From Acetoanaerobium pronyense (GTDB lineage: Bacteria; Bacillota; Clostridia; Peptostreptococcales; Filifactoraceae), in NCBI RefSeq assembly GCF_017874355.1, contig NZ_JAGGLI010000006.1:1-64000 (forward strand): DNA of 64,000 nt, written 5' to 3'. The stretch's first letter is position 1, and each line of letters begins with the position of its first letter. The position numbers and the translations under genes were made by a program. The notes under the pieces are model-generated. The model saw nothing but the letters and a program-made list of their open reading frames with translations, ran no database searches and was not told the origin of the DNA. This document shows positions 1-8,609 of this stretch, piece by piece.

Positions 1-133
1 AATAAATATCATCGCTTCGCGAATAAAAAAATCAAGAAATATGAGAGAAAAATAGCGTAGCTAGTTTAAAATGAAATAAGTCATGAAAAAATATAGCATG
101 GCTTTTTTGTCATGCAATAAATATTTATAGATA
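1..133. other. unassigned window edge
   Basis: No gene can be supported here. One forward frame is open from the window edge to a TAG at 58-60 and is lysine-rich, so it could be the last 19 codons of an upstream gene, but nothing in it is recognisable. The remainder is AT-rich with one short hairpin (GCATG at about 98 with CATGC at about 112). Confidence 0.3.
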
Positions 134-200
134 TTAAAAATCCTAGATTATTTTAAAACATTTACATTTCTGAATGTCTTTAATAATCTAGGATTTTTAA
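134..200 (-). terminator. terminator of the apbE-like gene
   Basis: A perfect 19-bp inverted repeat (134-152 with 182-200) encloses a 29-base loop. It lies 3 bases past the stop codon of the minus-strand gene at 204. On the minus strand the stem begins with TTAAAAATCC and ends in an A/T-rich run, so it is probably an intrinsic terminator, though the loop is long and the T run is short. Confidence 0.6.
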
Positions 201-203
201 TTT

Positions 204-1295
204 TTAGGGTTCATCGTTCAAAAAACGCCTTTTCCCGACAGCCCCTTTTGTTTTTAAATTAAAATCATTATTTTTAAGTTCAAAATTTTTTAGACTGTTT
301 GATAAAAAAACGTTTTTATTACTATCCACAATAATACATTCAGAATCCTTTAATGAATTTATAAGCTCTAGACCCTTTTCAGCTCCCAAAAGAAGTACTG
401 TAGTTGAAAGAGCATCAGCTTCTAATGAATTTTCTGAAATGATTGTTACTGATTCAATATTATTTTCTATAGGGTATCCATCAAATGGGGACAAGATATG
501 ATGATAATCTTTATTTTCATATGTGAAAAATCTCTCATATTTGCCAGAAGTTACAATCGTTTTGTCAGCTATCTTTACAGTTGCAAAATGATTTCCTCTG
601 CTCTCGAATGGGTTTTGTATTCCTATAGTGTACTCAGAGCCATCAGGCCTTGTGCCAAGTAAGGAAATATTGCCCCCAACATCTATCATTGCACTTTTTA
701 CTCCCTTTTCCTTTAAATGATTATAAACCTTGTCTGCAGCAAAACCCTTTGCTATGCCTCCTAAGTCAATTCCCATTTTCTCTCTTTTTAGTTTGATTTC
801 ATTATCTTCAAACTCTATGTCTTTATAGTTAATCAGAGATAAAGCTTGGTTTATCTCTGATTCAGATGGAACTTGAGGAGAATCTGATGTAATCCCCCAA
901 AGATTAACTAAAGGAGCTATTGATATATCAAAATGTCCTTTTGATATATACCCATATTCTACTGCTTTGGATACAACATAAAGAGTATCGTCTGATACCT
1001 TGCTAAATTCTATACCAGCATTATTATTAATTTTATTTATTTCGCTTTCAGGGTTGTTAAGACTCATTTTATTGTCGATTTCGTTAACTATTTCGATGGA
1101 TTCTTGTATAAGTCTATCTGAATTTTTTCCATATATAGATATTTTAAAGGTAGAGCCTAAAACAAATTCAGTTTTAGAATTTAAGTTGTATAATTCATTT
1201 TGAGAAATTTTGAAAAAAAAGTAAGATATTCCTAAAGCCAATAATATTAAAATAATAAAAATGGTTTTTTTTTGTTTCCAGAAAATTTCAATCAC
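204..1295 (-). CDS. apbE: ApbE-family FAD:protein FMN transferase
   Basis: Enzymes of this family move FMN from FAD onto a threonine of target flavoproteins, outside the membrane in most bacteria. The 363-residue product starts with a membrane anchor (about residues 11-29) and has no lipobox cysteine. Family motifs are visible: GGIAKGFAADKV, DVGGNISLLG and HHILSPFDGYPI, which form the FAD and Mg binding site. The start shown is GTG; the only purine-rich sequence (AAGAG) touches it, so the true start is uncertain. It is divergent from the NDH-2 gene. A likely substrate is the small FMN-binding protein at 4576-4935, which carries the DxxTGAT acceptor motif; this pairing is inferred. Confidence 0.9.
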   Translation of the reverse strand: MIEIFWKQKKTIFIILILLALGISYFFFKISQNELYNLNSKTEFVLGSTFKISIYGKNSDRLIQESIEIVNEIDNKMSLNNPESEINKINNNAGIEFSKVSDDTLYVVSKAVEYGYISKGHFDISIAPLVNLWGITSDSPQVPSESEINQALSLINYKDIEFEDNEIKLKREKMGIDLGGIAKGFAADKVYNHLKEKGVKSAMIDVGGNISLLGTRPDGSEYTIGIQNPFESRGNHFATVKIADKTIVTSGKYERFFTYENKDYHHILSPFDGYPIENNIESVTIISENSLEADALSTTVLLLGAEKGLELINSLKDSECIIVDSNKNVFLSNSLKNFELKNNDFNLKTKGAVGKRRFLNDEP

Positions 1296-1447
1296 CTCTT
1301 AGTTTGAAATATAGATATTGTTTAGTATGAAATTAGACTATCTTGTCGAAGTTAACATGAAGTATGTTAAGATATTAATAATTTATCATTTATAAAGAAG
1401 ATTATATATAAAATAATAATGAACATAATGAACAAATAATATTTATT

Positions 1448-1475
1448 TTGAACAAAAAAGGGGTAATAGTATTCT
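1448..1475 (+). promoter_or_regulatory. candidate promoter for the NDH-2 gene
   Basis: TTGAAC (1448-1453) and TATTCT (1470-1475) are separated by 16 bases in the 255-base divergent spacer. A strong Shine-Dalgarno AGGAGG follows at about 1534 and decides the ATG at 1551. Confidence 0.4.
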
Positions 1476-1550
1476 AAGACTAAGTTTGTGATAATATTAG
1501 CATATAAAACTTAAAGATTTAACAAAAAGTTGTAGGAGGAATTTATTTCT

Positions 1551-3338
1551 ATGAAAAAAATAGTTATACTTGGAGGAGGCTACGGAGGCGTAGCCACAGG
1601 AAAAAAGCTTCATAAATATTTTAAAAAACATAATGATATTCAGATTACGCTTATAGACAAAAAACCATATCATACTTTAATGACAGAGCTTCATGAAGTA
1701 GCGGCAGGAAGAACTCCTGAAGATTCTATAAGAATTGATTTAAATTCAATATTTGAAGGAAGAAAAGTCGATGTAGTACTGGATGAGATAACAAATATTG
1801 ATTTTAAAGCTAAACAGCTTACTTCAGATACAAAAATCTATGACTATGACTATCTTGTCATTGGAGCTGGAAGTGAACCTGCTTTTTATGGAGTAGAGGG
1901 TGCTCAGGAGTTTGGACATACTCTATGGTCGTATGAAGATGCAGTTAATCTTAAAGAACACATACATAACATGTTTAGACTTGCAGAAAAAAAATCCTCA
2001 TTAGAGGAAAGACAAAAGCTTCTTACTTTTGTAGTAGCAGGAGGAGGCTTTACAGGAATAGAAATGGCTGGAGAGCTAGGCGAATATAAAGAAGAGCTTT
2101 GCAGAATATATGACGTATCTAAGTCAGAAGTAAAGCTTTATGTTGTGGATATGCTTCCTAAAATACTTCCAATGCTTCCAAGTGATCTTATAAAAAAATC
2201 GGAAGACAGACTAAAAAAACTTGGAGTAGAGATATTAAATAATGTAAGTATTACTAAAGTAAATGAAGAATCTGTAGAACTTGGAGAAGGTAAAGTAATA
2301 CCTACTAAAACTCTTATATGGAACGCAGGGGTTCAGGCATCAGGATTTTCTTCTAAGCTTGGACTAACATTAGGAAAAAGAGGTAGAATCCAGACAAACG
2401 AATTTCTTCAGACTATTGAACATAGTGAAGTATATGCAGTTGGAGACAATGCATATCTAGAAGAAGAGAAAAGTCCTCAAGGGATACCTCAAATAGTTGA
2501 GACTGCAATCCAGACAGGAGCGGTTATAGCTCATAATATTCATGCAGATGTGACAAAAGGGAGTAAAAAGGCATTTAAATCAAATTATCATGGATATATG
2601 GTTTCTATTGGTGGAAGATATGCAGTAGCTAACCTTGGATCAAACAATAACCTAAATATCAAGCTTTCCGGATTTATGGCAATGCTTATGAAGCATCTTG
2701 TGAACATCCATTATCTTTTAGAAGTTGCTGGCTTTAATAGAATATGGACTTATATGATGCATGAGTTTTTCCATATAAAGAAAGAAAGATCATTTGTAGG
2801 AGGACATTTTTCTAAATCATCTCCAAACTTTTGGTTAGTTCCCCTTAGATTATTCTTGGGAGGAATGTGGATATATGAAGCTCTAAATAAGATAAGTGAT
2901 GGGTGGCTTAATCCAGAAAATATATATATTGTTCAAACTGCAACATCGGCTGCAACGGATTGGGCTGAATCAGCAGATTATGTTGAACCTCTTCTTTCAC
3001 AACCATGGCCAATAGTACAATGGGGACTTGATACAATCGTAGCTCCGTTTGCGTTTCAGTTCCAAGCAATGGCAGTTATTACAGAACTTGTAATAGGAGT
3101 AATGCTTATAGTAGGACTATTTACAGTTGTTGCAGCAGGAATAAGCACAATTATGACTTTTGTATTTATTTTAAGTGCTATGGCAGGACTTGAAGTTCTT
3201 TGGTATACTTTTGCAAGTATAGCTTTAATAGGAGGATCAGGTTCAACCTTTGGATTGGATTATTATCTTTATCCATATTTAAAGAAAATATATAAAAAAA
3301 TACCGCTAATCAAGAAATGGTATTTATATACTGACTAA
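1551..3338 (+). CDS. NDH-2-like FAD/NAD(P) oxidoreductase fused to a DoxX-like membrane domain
   Basis: Type II NADH dehydrogenases pass electrons from NADH to a quinone at the inner membrane face without pumping protons. Residues 1-400 show the two dinucleotide folds: the FAD loop GGGYGG (8-13), the NAD loop AGGGFTGIEMAGEL (163-176) and the second FAD motif VYAVGDN (294-300). From about residue 425 to 580 there is a separate hydrophobic domain with several membrane spans that looks like DoxX. Ordinary NDH-2 proteins stop near 400-450 residues, so the 595-residue length reflects the extra domain. A polyprenyl diphosphate synthase follows, which suits a quinone-linked role. The quinone acceptor is inferred; a soluble or flavin acceptor is also possible. 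Confidence 0.85.
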   Translation: MKKIVILGGGYGGVATGKKLHKYFKKHNDIQITLIDKKPYHTLMTELHEVAAGRTPEDSIRIDLNSIFEGRKVDVVLDEITNIDFKAKQLTSDTKIYDYDYLVIGAGSEPAFYGVEGAQEFGHTLWSYEDAVNLKEHIHNMFRLAEKKSSLEERQKLLTFVVAGGGFTGIEMAGELGEYKEELCRIYDVSKSEVKLYVVDMLPKILPMLPSDLIKKSEDRLKKLGVEILNNVSITKVNEESVELGEGKVIPTKTLIWNAGVQASGFSSKLGLTLGKRGRIQTNEFLQTIEHSEVYAVGDNAYLEEEKSPQGIPQIVETAIQTGAVIAHNIHADVTKGSKKAFKSNYHGYMVSIGGRYAVANLGSNNNLNIKLSGFMAMLMKHLVNIHYLLEVAGFNRIWTYMMHEFFHIKKERSFVGGHFSKSSPNFWLVPLRLFLGGMWIYEALNKISDGWLNPENIYIVQTATSAATDWAESADYVEPLLSQPWPIVQWGLDTIVAPFAFQFQAMAVITELVIGVMLIVGLFTVVAAGISTIMTFVFILSAMAGLEVLWYTFASIALIGGSGSTFGLDYYLYPYLKKIYKKIPLIKKWYLYTD

Positions 3339-3363
3339 TAATAAAATTAGAACACTTTTACTT

Positions 3364-3407
3364 AAAATAAGTCCTTACAAAGAAACCTTTGCTAAGGGCT
3401 TATTTTT
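3364..3407 (+). terminator. terminator after the NDH-2 gene
   Basis: AAAATAAG-TCCTTA (3364-3377) pairs with TAAGG-GCTTATTTT (3393-3407) with one wobble or mismatch, and the stem ends in TTTTT. It separates the NDH-2 gene from the polyprenyl synthase gene, so the two probably have separate promoters. Confidence 0.75.
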
Positions 3408-3567
3408 GTAGTAAAACTTTTAGTTATAGATTCTATTTGAATCTTAGCAAAGCATTAAATCCATAGACATCAGAAAGTGAAACAAAGAGTTAAATTCTTA
3501 AATTTTTGTGTTAATATATAGTATAATTTTTAGTAAATATAATAAAAGATAAGGTGGTATCTATAAA

Positions 3568-4545
3568 ATGAGTAATTTTTGGGAAAACTATCCTTCCTAT
3601 AAAGAAGATTTAGATAAGGTACAAGATATAATGCATGATACTCTGATATCAAAAGAGAGTTATTTAAATGAAACTCTAGGAGCAATGATTAATAAAAGAG
3701 GAAAGATGATAAGACCTGGTTTACTACTAATTTCTTCGGAATTTGGAAAAAACCAGAAATATAAAAAAGAGGAAATACTACAACTTGCAGCCATTATAGA
3801 AATGTTTCATATGGCTACTCTTGTACATGACGATATCATTGATGAAAGTGAGACAAGAAGAGGTGAATATACCCTACAGTATAAGTACGGGAAAAAATAT
3901 GCTGTTTATATAGGAGATTATATATTTACAAAATGTTTTTCTATGTTATCTGGAAGCTATGACATGGATACTATGAAAAATATTTCAAATGTGATATCGA
4001 GAATATGTACAGGAGAACTTATGCAGTTTCACTCCAGGTATGATCTAAATGCTTCCTATAAAAAATATCTCAAGGTTATTTCAGGAAAGACTGCAGCTCT
4101 CATTTCTTTAGCATGCTATATAGGAGCTTATGAAAGTGGTGCAGATGAAAAAACCTCAAAGATACTTGGAAAAATTGGATATTATTTAGGTGTAGCATTT
4201 CAAATAAAAGATGATATACTAGATATTACTGAAGATGATAAAGGCCTCAAAAAAACCTCACAAATCGATATTTTAAATGGATATTATACACTTCCTGTAA
4301 TATTTGCGCTACAAAAAGATGAGGCTGGAGTTTTAAAAGATTTGCTAAAAAAAGAAGAAAAAACTAAAGAGGATGTTGATTTGATTTTTAATTTTATTAA
4401 AGAGCATAAAGGGATAGAAAAATCAGAAGCTATAGCAACAAGACATACAAATAAAGTACTTAGCTTAATAAACAAGCTGGATAATATTGAACATAAAGAT
4501 ATACTTAAAAAACTAGTTGAAAACCTTCTTTATAGAAAAAATTAG
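3568..4545 (+). CDS. long-chain trans-polyprenyl diphosphate synthase
   Basis: The enzyme condenses isopentenyl diphosphate onto allylic diphosphates to make the side chain of a quinone or a lipid carrier. The first aspartate-rich motif is DDIID (residues 88-92) and the second is DDILD (215-219); GKTAALIS (about 173-180) is also typical. The 325-residue length fits heptaprenyl or octaprenyl synthases. In flavin-based extracellular electron transfer loci, a similar enzyme supplies the side chain of demethylmenaquinone. Here it sits between NDH-2 and an FMN-binding protein, which supports that reading, although no prenyltransferase (UbiA/MenA) is in the window. Chain length cannot be read safely from sequence. 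Confidence 0.88.
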   Translation: MSNFWENYPSYKEDLDKVQDIMHDTLISKESYLNETLGAMINKRGKMIRPGLLLISSEFGKNQKYKKEEILQLAAIIEMFHMATLVHDDIIDESETRRGEYTLQYKYGKKYAVYIGDYIFTKCFSMLSGSYDMDTMKNISNVISRICTGELMQFHSRYDLNASYKKYLKVISGKTAALISLACYIGAYESGADEKTSKILGKIGYYLGVAFQIKDDILDITEDDKGLKKTSQIDILNGYYTLPVIFALQKDEAGVLKDLLKKEEKTKEDVDLIFNFIKEHKGIEKSEAIATRHTNKVLSLINKLDNIEHKDILKKLVENLLYRKN

Positions 4546-4575
4546 AGACTATATAAATTCAAAAAAGGTGATTTA

Positions 4576-4935
4576 ATGAAAATCCAAAAGAAATATATAA
4601 TTTTTATAATATTAATCCTATTTTCTATGATTTTATATCAATTTAGAAAAGAGTCAATTTTTAATGAAGGAATATATATAGGAACTGGTGAGGGATATAC
4701 TTCAGAGATTATATTAAAGGTTGAAACAGACAGCAGAAAGATATTAGAGATTGAAGTGGTATCAGAAAACGAAAATCCTGAAATAGGGAACATAGTATAT
4801 CCTCTTTTAATTGCAGATGCTAAAACTAATAATGGAGAAAATATAGATGTGATTACTGGAGCGACTTTAACTAGTCAGGGGTTTATTGATGCACTAAAAG
4901 AGGCTCTTAGTAAGGCGAAAGGATTAAAAGAATGA
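4576..4935 (+). CDS. small membrane-anchored FMN-binding domain protein
   Basis: This 119-residue protein has an N-terminal membrane segment (about 7-22) and an extracytoplasmic FMN-binding domain like those of RnfG, NqrC and PplA. The start of the domain reads GIYIGTGEGYTSEI (32-45), and the ApbE acceptor motif DVITGAT is at 91-97, so Thr97 is the likely flavinylated residue. It follows the polyprenyl synthase by 30 bases and its last four bases overlap the kinase start. A role in moving electrons across or outside the membrane is inferred from the motif and the neighbours. It is a single-domain version, smaller than PplA. Confidence 0.85.
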   Translation: MKIQKKYIIFIILILFSMILYQFRKESIFNEGIYIGTGEGYTSEIILKVETDSRKILEIEVVSENENPEIGNIVYPLLIADAKTNNGENIDVITGATLTSQGFIDALKEALSKAKGLKE

Positions 4936-6209
4936 AGCTGAGAAATAAAATTTCCATATTCTTTATTATAATGATAACAGCTTTGGTTTTTTTAATTCGC
5001 TTTATGGTTGTAAGTCATCTAAGTCAGACACTTGAAAATCAGATATCTTCTTCTGCTATTGATGTAGCTCATATTGTCAGTCAAAATCAAAAAATACAGT
5101 ATGCATTATATGAAGAGAATGATTATCTAATACAAAAGGAAATAGAGCTTTTCAGAGACAAAACAAGATTTCAGTATATAATAGTATTGGATAAGAACTC
5201 TGTTCAATATTCTCATCCTAATGAATCAGAGATAGGCAAAAAATATTCAAGGGGAGGAGAACATGAAGTCTTAAAATATGGAAAAAGCTATGTCTTAACG
5301 TCTAGAAGTAATATTTTTTCCAATATTAGAGCATTTGTTCCAATTTATTTAAACAAAGAACAGGTAGGGGCTGTTTTAGTTGCTACAGTAAATGATAGCG
5401 TGAATAAAGAAGTAAAGGGATATGAAAATGAATTGAAATTTTTATTTCTTTCCATCTTATTTTTAGGGATAGTAGGTTCTGGGATTTTAACAGTAAGTAT
5501 CAAAAAACAGATATTTGGACTAGAGCCTTATGAAATAGCCGAACTTCTTGATGAAAAAGATAGAGCGGCCAACCTGGCCAAAGAACTAAACAACTCAAGA
5601 GAAATAATAGAAAATATCAGAGCGCAAAATCATGAGTTCCAAAATAAACTTCATACTATATCTGGACTTATACAACTTGAAGAGCACCAAAAAGCTTTAG
5701 AATATATTGACATGGTAGCTAGTGATAGAGCAGATTTTTTCAATAATATTACCAATAAAATAATTCACCCTCATGTTGCGGCTATACTCTTATCAAAGTA
5801 TAATAAAGCTCTTGAAAATAAAATTTCTTTTCATATAGATGAAGAGTCAAATTTAAAAGAACTTCCTGCTACGCTAAGCGAAGATGACATAACCTCAATT
5901 ATTGGGAACCTTCTAGAAAACTCAATTGAGGAGTTAAGTAATGTAGAAAATGGAGTTCTTTCAATCAAGTTGAATTCAGACAATAAAAAAGTTAATATAA
6001 TAATTAAAGATAATGGTAGAGGTATTGATGAATCAATACTTGGAAATATTTTTTCCAAAGGATTTACGAATAAAGAGGGACAAAGAGGATACGGTCTTTG
6101 GATAGTTAAGACATTAATTGAAAAATCGGAAGGAACCATCAGGCTTAGCTCAAATGAGGGCGTGACATGGGACATAAGTATTCCGATTGAGAAGGGGGGA
6201 ACCTTATGA
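4932..6209 (+). CDS. DcuS/CitA-family sensor histidine kinase without the cytoplasmic PAS domain
   Basis: It senses an external signal and phosphorylates the response regulator encoded next. Residues 7-27 and about 168-190 are membrane spans, with an extracytoplasmic sensor domain between them. The family H-box is present (NHEFQNKLH, phospho-accepting His234) and the ATP lid motifs DNGRGID and GYGLWIV follow. Relatives carry a cytoplasmic PAS domain between the second span and the H-box; here only a short linker starting FGLEPYEIAELLDEKD is present, so the protein is 425 rather than about 530 residues. The ATG overlaps the preceding stop by four bases and its own stop overlaps the regulator, which implies translational coupling. 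The ligand is unknown. Confidence 0.88.
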   Translation: MKLRNKISIFFIIMITALVFLIRFMVVSHLSQTLENQISSSAIDVAHIVSQNQKIQYALYEENDYLIQKEIELFRDKTRFQYIIVLDKNSVQYSHPNESEIGKKYSRGGEHEVLKYGKSYVLTSRSNIFSNIRAFVPIYLNKEQVGAVLVATVNDSVNKEVKGYENELKFLFLSILFLGIVGSGILTVSIKKQIFGLEPYEIAELLDEKDRAANLAKELNNSREIIENIRAQNHEFQNKLHTISGLIQLEEHQKALEYIDMVASDRADFFNNITNKIIHPHVAAILLSKYNKALENKISFHIDEESNLKELPATLSEDDITSIIGNLLENSIEELSNVENGVLSIKLNSDNKKVNIIIKDNGRGIDESILGNIFSKGFTNKEGQRGYGLWIVKTLIEKSEGTIRLSSNEGVTWDISIPIEKGGTL

Positions 6210-6886
6210 TTAAGGTTTTGATTGTAGAAGATGATCCTATGGTTAGGATGATTAATGAAAAATTTTTAGAAAAAGTTGAAGGATTTGATTTAATAGGCAG
6301 CGTAGATAATGTAAAAAATGCTAAAAAATTTCTTGAAACTAATTCTGCAGACCTTGTTCTTTTGGATGTTTTTTTACCTGGAGAAAAAGGCCTCGAGCTT
6401 TTAAAATGGATGAGAGAAAACCATCTAGATACGGATGTAATCATGATAACTGCAGACAAGAATATAAAAACTGTAGAAGATGCCTTTAGAATAGGCGTTG
6501 TTGATTATTTAATAAAACCATTTACCTATGAGAGATTTAGCGAATCTTTATTAAAATATAGGCAAAGATGTGAAGCTATACTCAATATAGAAACTGTAGA
6601 TCAAGAGGATATAGATAAATATCTATTAAATGAAAAAAAGGGAGAATTATTTCATCAAGATAAAAAGAAAAATAATTCCAACACTTTTGAACATGTTATG
6701 GAATTTTTTAAAGAAAATAAGGAGACTGGATACACTGCTATGGAGATAGCAGATGTACTTGGTTTTTCACGAATTACAGCAAGAAGATATTTAGATGTTT
6801 TAGAAAAACAAGGATATTTAGATCTTCATTTCGAATATGGAACGGTTGGAAGACCCAAAAATGTCTACAGGTTTAGAGAAAAATAA
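6206..6886 (+). CDS. CitB/DcuR-family response regulator
   Basis: The 226-residue protein has a receiver domain with the acidic pair at residues 9-10, the phosphorylation site Asp54 (LLDVFLPG), Thr81 and Lys103. The C-terminal third has the helix-turn-helix typical of this family (GFSRITARRYLDVLEKQGY), ending in a wing with GRPKNVYRF. It overlaps the kinase gene by four bases. Its targets are not evident; the serine dehydratase genes start 22 bases downstream and could share the transcript, and the upstream FMN-binding protein is in the same operon. Confidence 0.9.
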   Translation: MIKVLIVEDDPMVRMINEKFLEKVEGFDLIGSVDNVKNAKKFLETNSADLVLLDVFLPGEKGLELLKWMRENHLDTDVIMITADKNIKTVEDAFRIGVVDYLIKPFTYERFSESLLKYRQRCEAILNIETVDQEDIDKYLLNEKKGELFHQDKKKNNSNTFEHVMEFFKENKETGYTAMEIADVLGFSRITARRYLDVLEKQGYLDLHFEYGTVGRPKNVYRFREK

Positions 6887-6907
6887 TTAAAAACTAAGAG
6901 GTGAAAT

Positions 6908-7573
6908 ATGAGAAAGATTAGTGTATTTGATGTAATAGGTCCAATAATGATTGGTCCATCTAGTTCCCATACAGCGGGAGCATTAAGGATATCACAAGTA
7001 GCATACAAAATATTTAAAGATGAGATAAAAGAAGCGAATTTTACCCTTTATGGATCTTTTTCCCAGACCTATAAGGGTCATGGTACAGATAGAGCTTTAA
7101 TCGGAGGGATTTTGGGATTTAACACAGAAAACGAGAAAATTAAAAATTCATTTGAATTAGCTAAGGAAAAAGGTATTAGTATAAGTTTTGAAATAGGTGA
7201 AATGGATCCCGATATGCATCCAAACACAGTTGAAATAGATTTAAAAGGAGAACAAAAAACTCTATCTATAATGGGAGAATCTATAGGTGGAGGAGCAATA
7301 ATAATAAAAAAGATTAATGGAATAGATGTTAAATTTACAGGAGAGTATACTACAGTCATAGTTCAGCAAATTGATAAACCTGGAGTTGCTGCACATATCA
7401 CAAAGGTATTGACAGAGCAAGGTATAAACATAGCCTTTATGAGTATATTTAGAGAGTCAATGGGAGAAAAGGCTTTTACGGTTCTAGAACTTGATGAAAA
7501 AATGAAACCAGATTTACTAGATGAATTAAAAAACAGCCCAAACATAAACGATGTTTTTTTGGTTGAAATGTAA
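6908..7573 (+). CDS. sdaAB: L-serine dehydratase, iron-sulfur-dependent, beta subunit
   Basis: With the alpha subunit it deaminates L-serine to pyruvate and ammonia, using a 4Fe-4S cluster rather than PLP. The N-terminal domain has the family signature GPSSSHTAGALR (about 16-27). The last 70 residues form an ACT domain beginning near YTTVIVQQIDKPGVAAH, which may bind serine or another ligand. The 221-residue length and the beta-then-alpha order match the two-subunit enzymes of Firmicutes. It begins 22 bases after the response regulator. Confidence 0.95.
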   Translation: MRKISVFDVIGPIMIGPSSSHTAGALRISQVAYKIFKDEIKEANFTLYGSFSQTYKGHGTDRALIGGILGFNTENEKIKNSFELAKEKGISISFEIGEMDPDMHPNTVEIDLKGEQKTLSIMGESIGGGAIIIKKINGIDVKFTGEYTTVIVQQIDKPGVAAHITKVLTEQGINIAFMSIFRESMGEKAFTVLELDEKMKPDLLDELKNSPNINDVFLVEM

Positions 7574-7600
7574 TATAATTACGAAAATTAAGGAGGACTT

Positions 7601-8473
7601 ATGGAATTTTATTCTGGAAAAGATTTATTAAATATGTGTGAAGAGCATAAATACAAAATATCTGATTTAATGATAAAATCAGAATCATTAACTTTTGGCA
7701 AGAATGAAGAAGACATAATAAAAGAGATGAATAGATCTTATGAAGTAATGAAAAAAGCAATAGAAAAATCCCTAAAAGAAGATTTAAAATCTATGGGAGG
7801 ACTTATAGGTGGAGAAGCAAAAACTCTTTACTCAAATATAAAAAACAAAAAAAATATATGTGGTAGTCTTGTATCTAAAGCTATGGCTTATGGAATGGGA
7901 GTACTGGAAGTAAATGCATCGATGGGACTTATTGTTGCGGCTCCTACAGCAGGATCTTGTGGTATAATTCCAGGGGTTTTTAGGGCTTTACAAGAAGAAT
8001 ATAATCTCGATGATGAGATTATGGTTGAAGGGCTTTTTAATGCTGGAGCAATTGGAATGATTATTTCAAGAAATGCTACAGTTTCTGGAGCGGAAGGTGG
8101 ATGTCAAGCTGAGACAGGTTCAGCTGCGGCTATGGCTGCATCAGCAGTTTGCGAAATAATGGGTGGCAGTCCAAAGCAGTGCCTTGATGCAGCTGCAATA
8201 AGCATAAAAAACATAATGGGACTTATATGTGATCCTATCGCTGGGCTTGTAGAAGCCCCTTGTCAAAAAAGAAATGCCATAGGAGTAGCCAATGCTTTTA
8301 TTAGTGCAGAGATGGCTCTGGCAGGTATTGATAGTCTTATACCTTTTGATGAGGTAGTGGCTGCGATGTATAAGGTTGGAAAATCAATGCCTATGGAATT
8401 GAGAGAGACTGCACTTGGAGGAGTTGCTGCATCTGAAACTGGATGCAATTTATGCAGTAAGATATTTGGATAA
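7601..8473 (+). CDS. sdaAA: L-serine dehydratase, iron-sulfur-dependent, alpha subunit
   Basis: This is the catalytic subunit. The 290-residue protein shows the conserved run APTAGSCGIIPG and the cysteines expected to hold the 4Fe-4S cluster (in GSCG, GGCQAE and SPKQCLD). It follows the beta subunit by 27 bases with a Shine-Dalgarno AGGAGG just before the ATG. Together they give pyruvate from serine, a usual Stickland or energy substrate in this group. Confidence 0.95.
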   Translation: MEFYSGKDLLNMCEEHKYKISDLMIKSESLTFGKNEEDIIKEMNRSYEVMKKAIEKSLKEDLKSMGGLIGGEAKTLYSNIKNKKNICGSLVSKAMAYGMGVLEVNASMGLIVAAPTAGSCGIIPGVFRALQEEYNLDDEIMVEGLFNAGAIGMIISRNATVSGAEGGCQAETGSAAAMAASAVCEIMGGSPKQCLDAAAISIKNIMGLICDPIAGLVEAPCQKRNAIGVANAFISAEMALAGIDSLIPFDEVVAAMYKVGKSMPMELRETALGGVAASETGCNLCSKIFG

Positions 8474-8476
8474 AAT

Positions 8477-8520
8477 AAAAGACCATATCTCTATTTTATA
8501 TATAGAAATATGGTCTTTTT
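8477..8520 (+). terminator. terminator after sdaAA
   Basis: AAAAGACCATAT (8477-8488) pairs with ATATGGTCTTTT, and a T run follows. It closes the operon that starts around 3.5 kb and faces the convergent gene at 8610. Confidence 0.85.
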
Positions 8521-8533
8521 TATTGTGAATTAA

Positions 8534-8556
8534 GAAAAATTCCCAATCCTCATTGG
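8534..8556 (-). terminator. weak terminator for the minus-strand P-loop gene
   Basis: On the minus strand CCAAT (52-56 of the 8500s) pairs with ATTGG (43-47 of the 8500s) around GAGG, followed by AATTTTTC. The stem is only five pairs, so this is a weak call. A second short hairpin, GCAATC with GATTGC, lies just before it. Confidence 0.3.
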
Positions 8557-8609
8557 CAATCTTTGATTGCACTTATGGGTGGGTTTATATTTTGAGCCTC
8601 AGTAGTTTT

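Noticed and set aside
8551-8570. TTGGCA and TTGC near 8553 as a sigma-54 promoter
   Set aside because: The GG to GC distance is 12 instead of 10 bases and no gene starts in that direction at a fitting distance.
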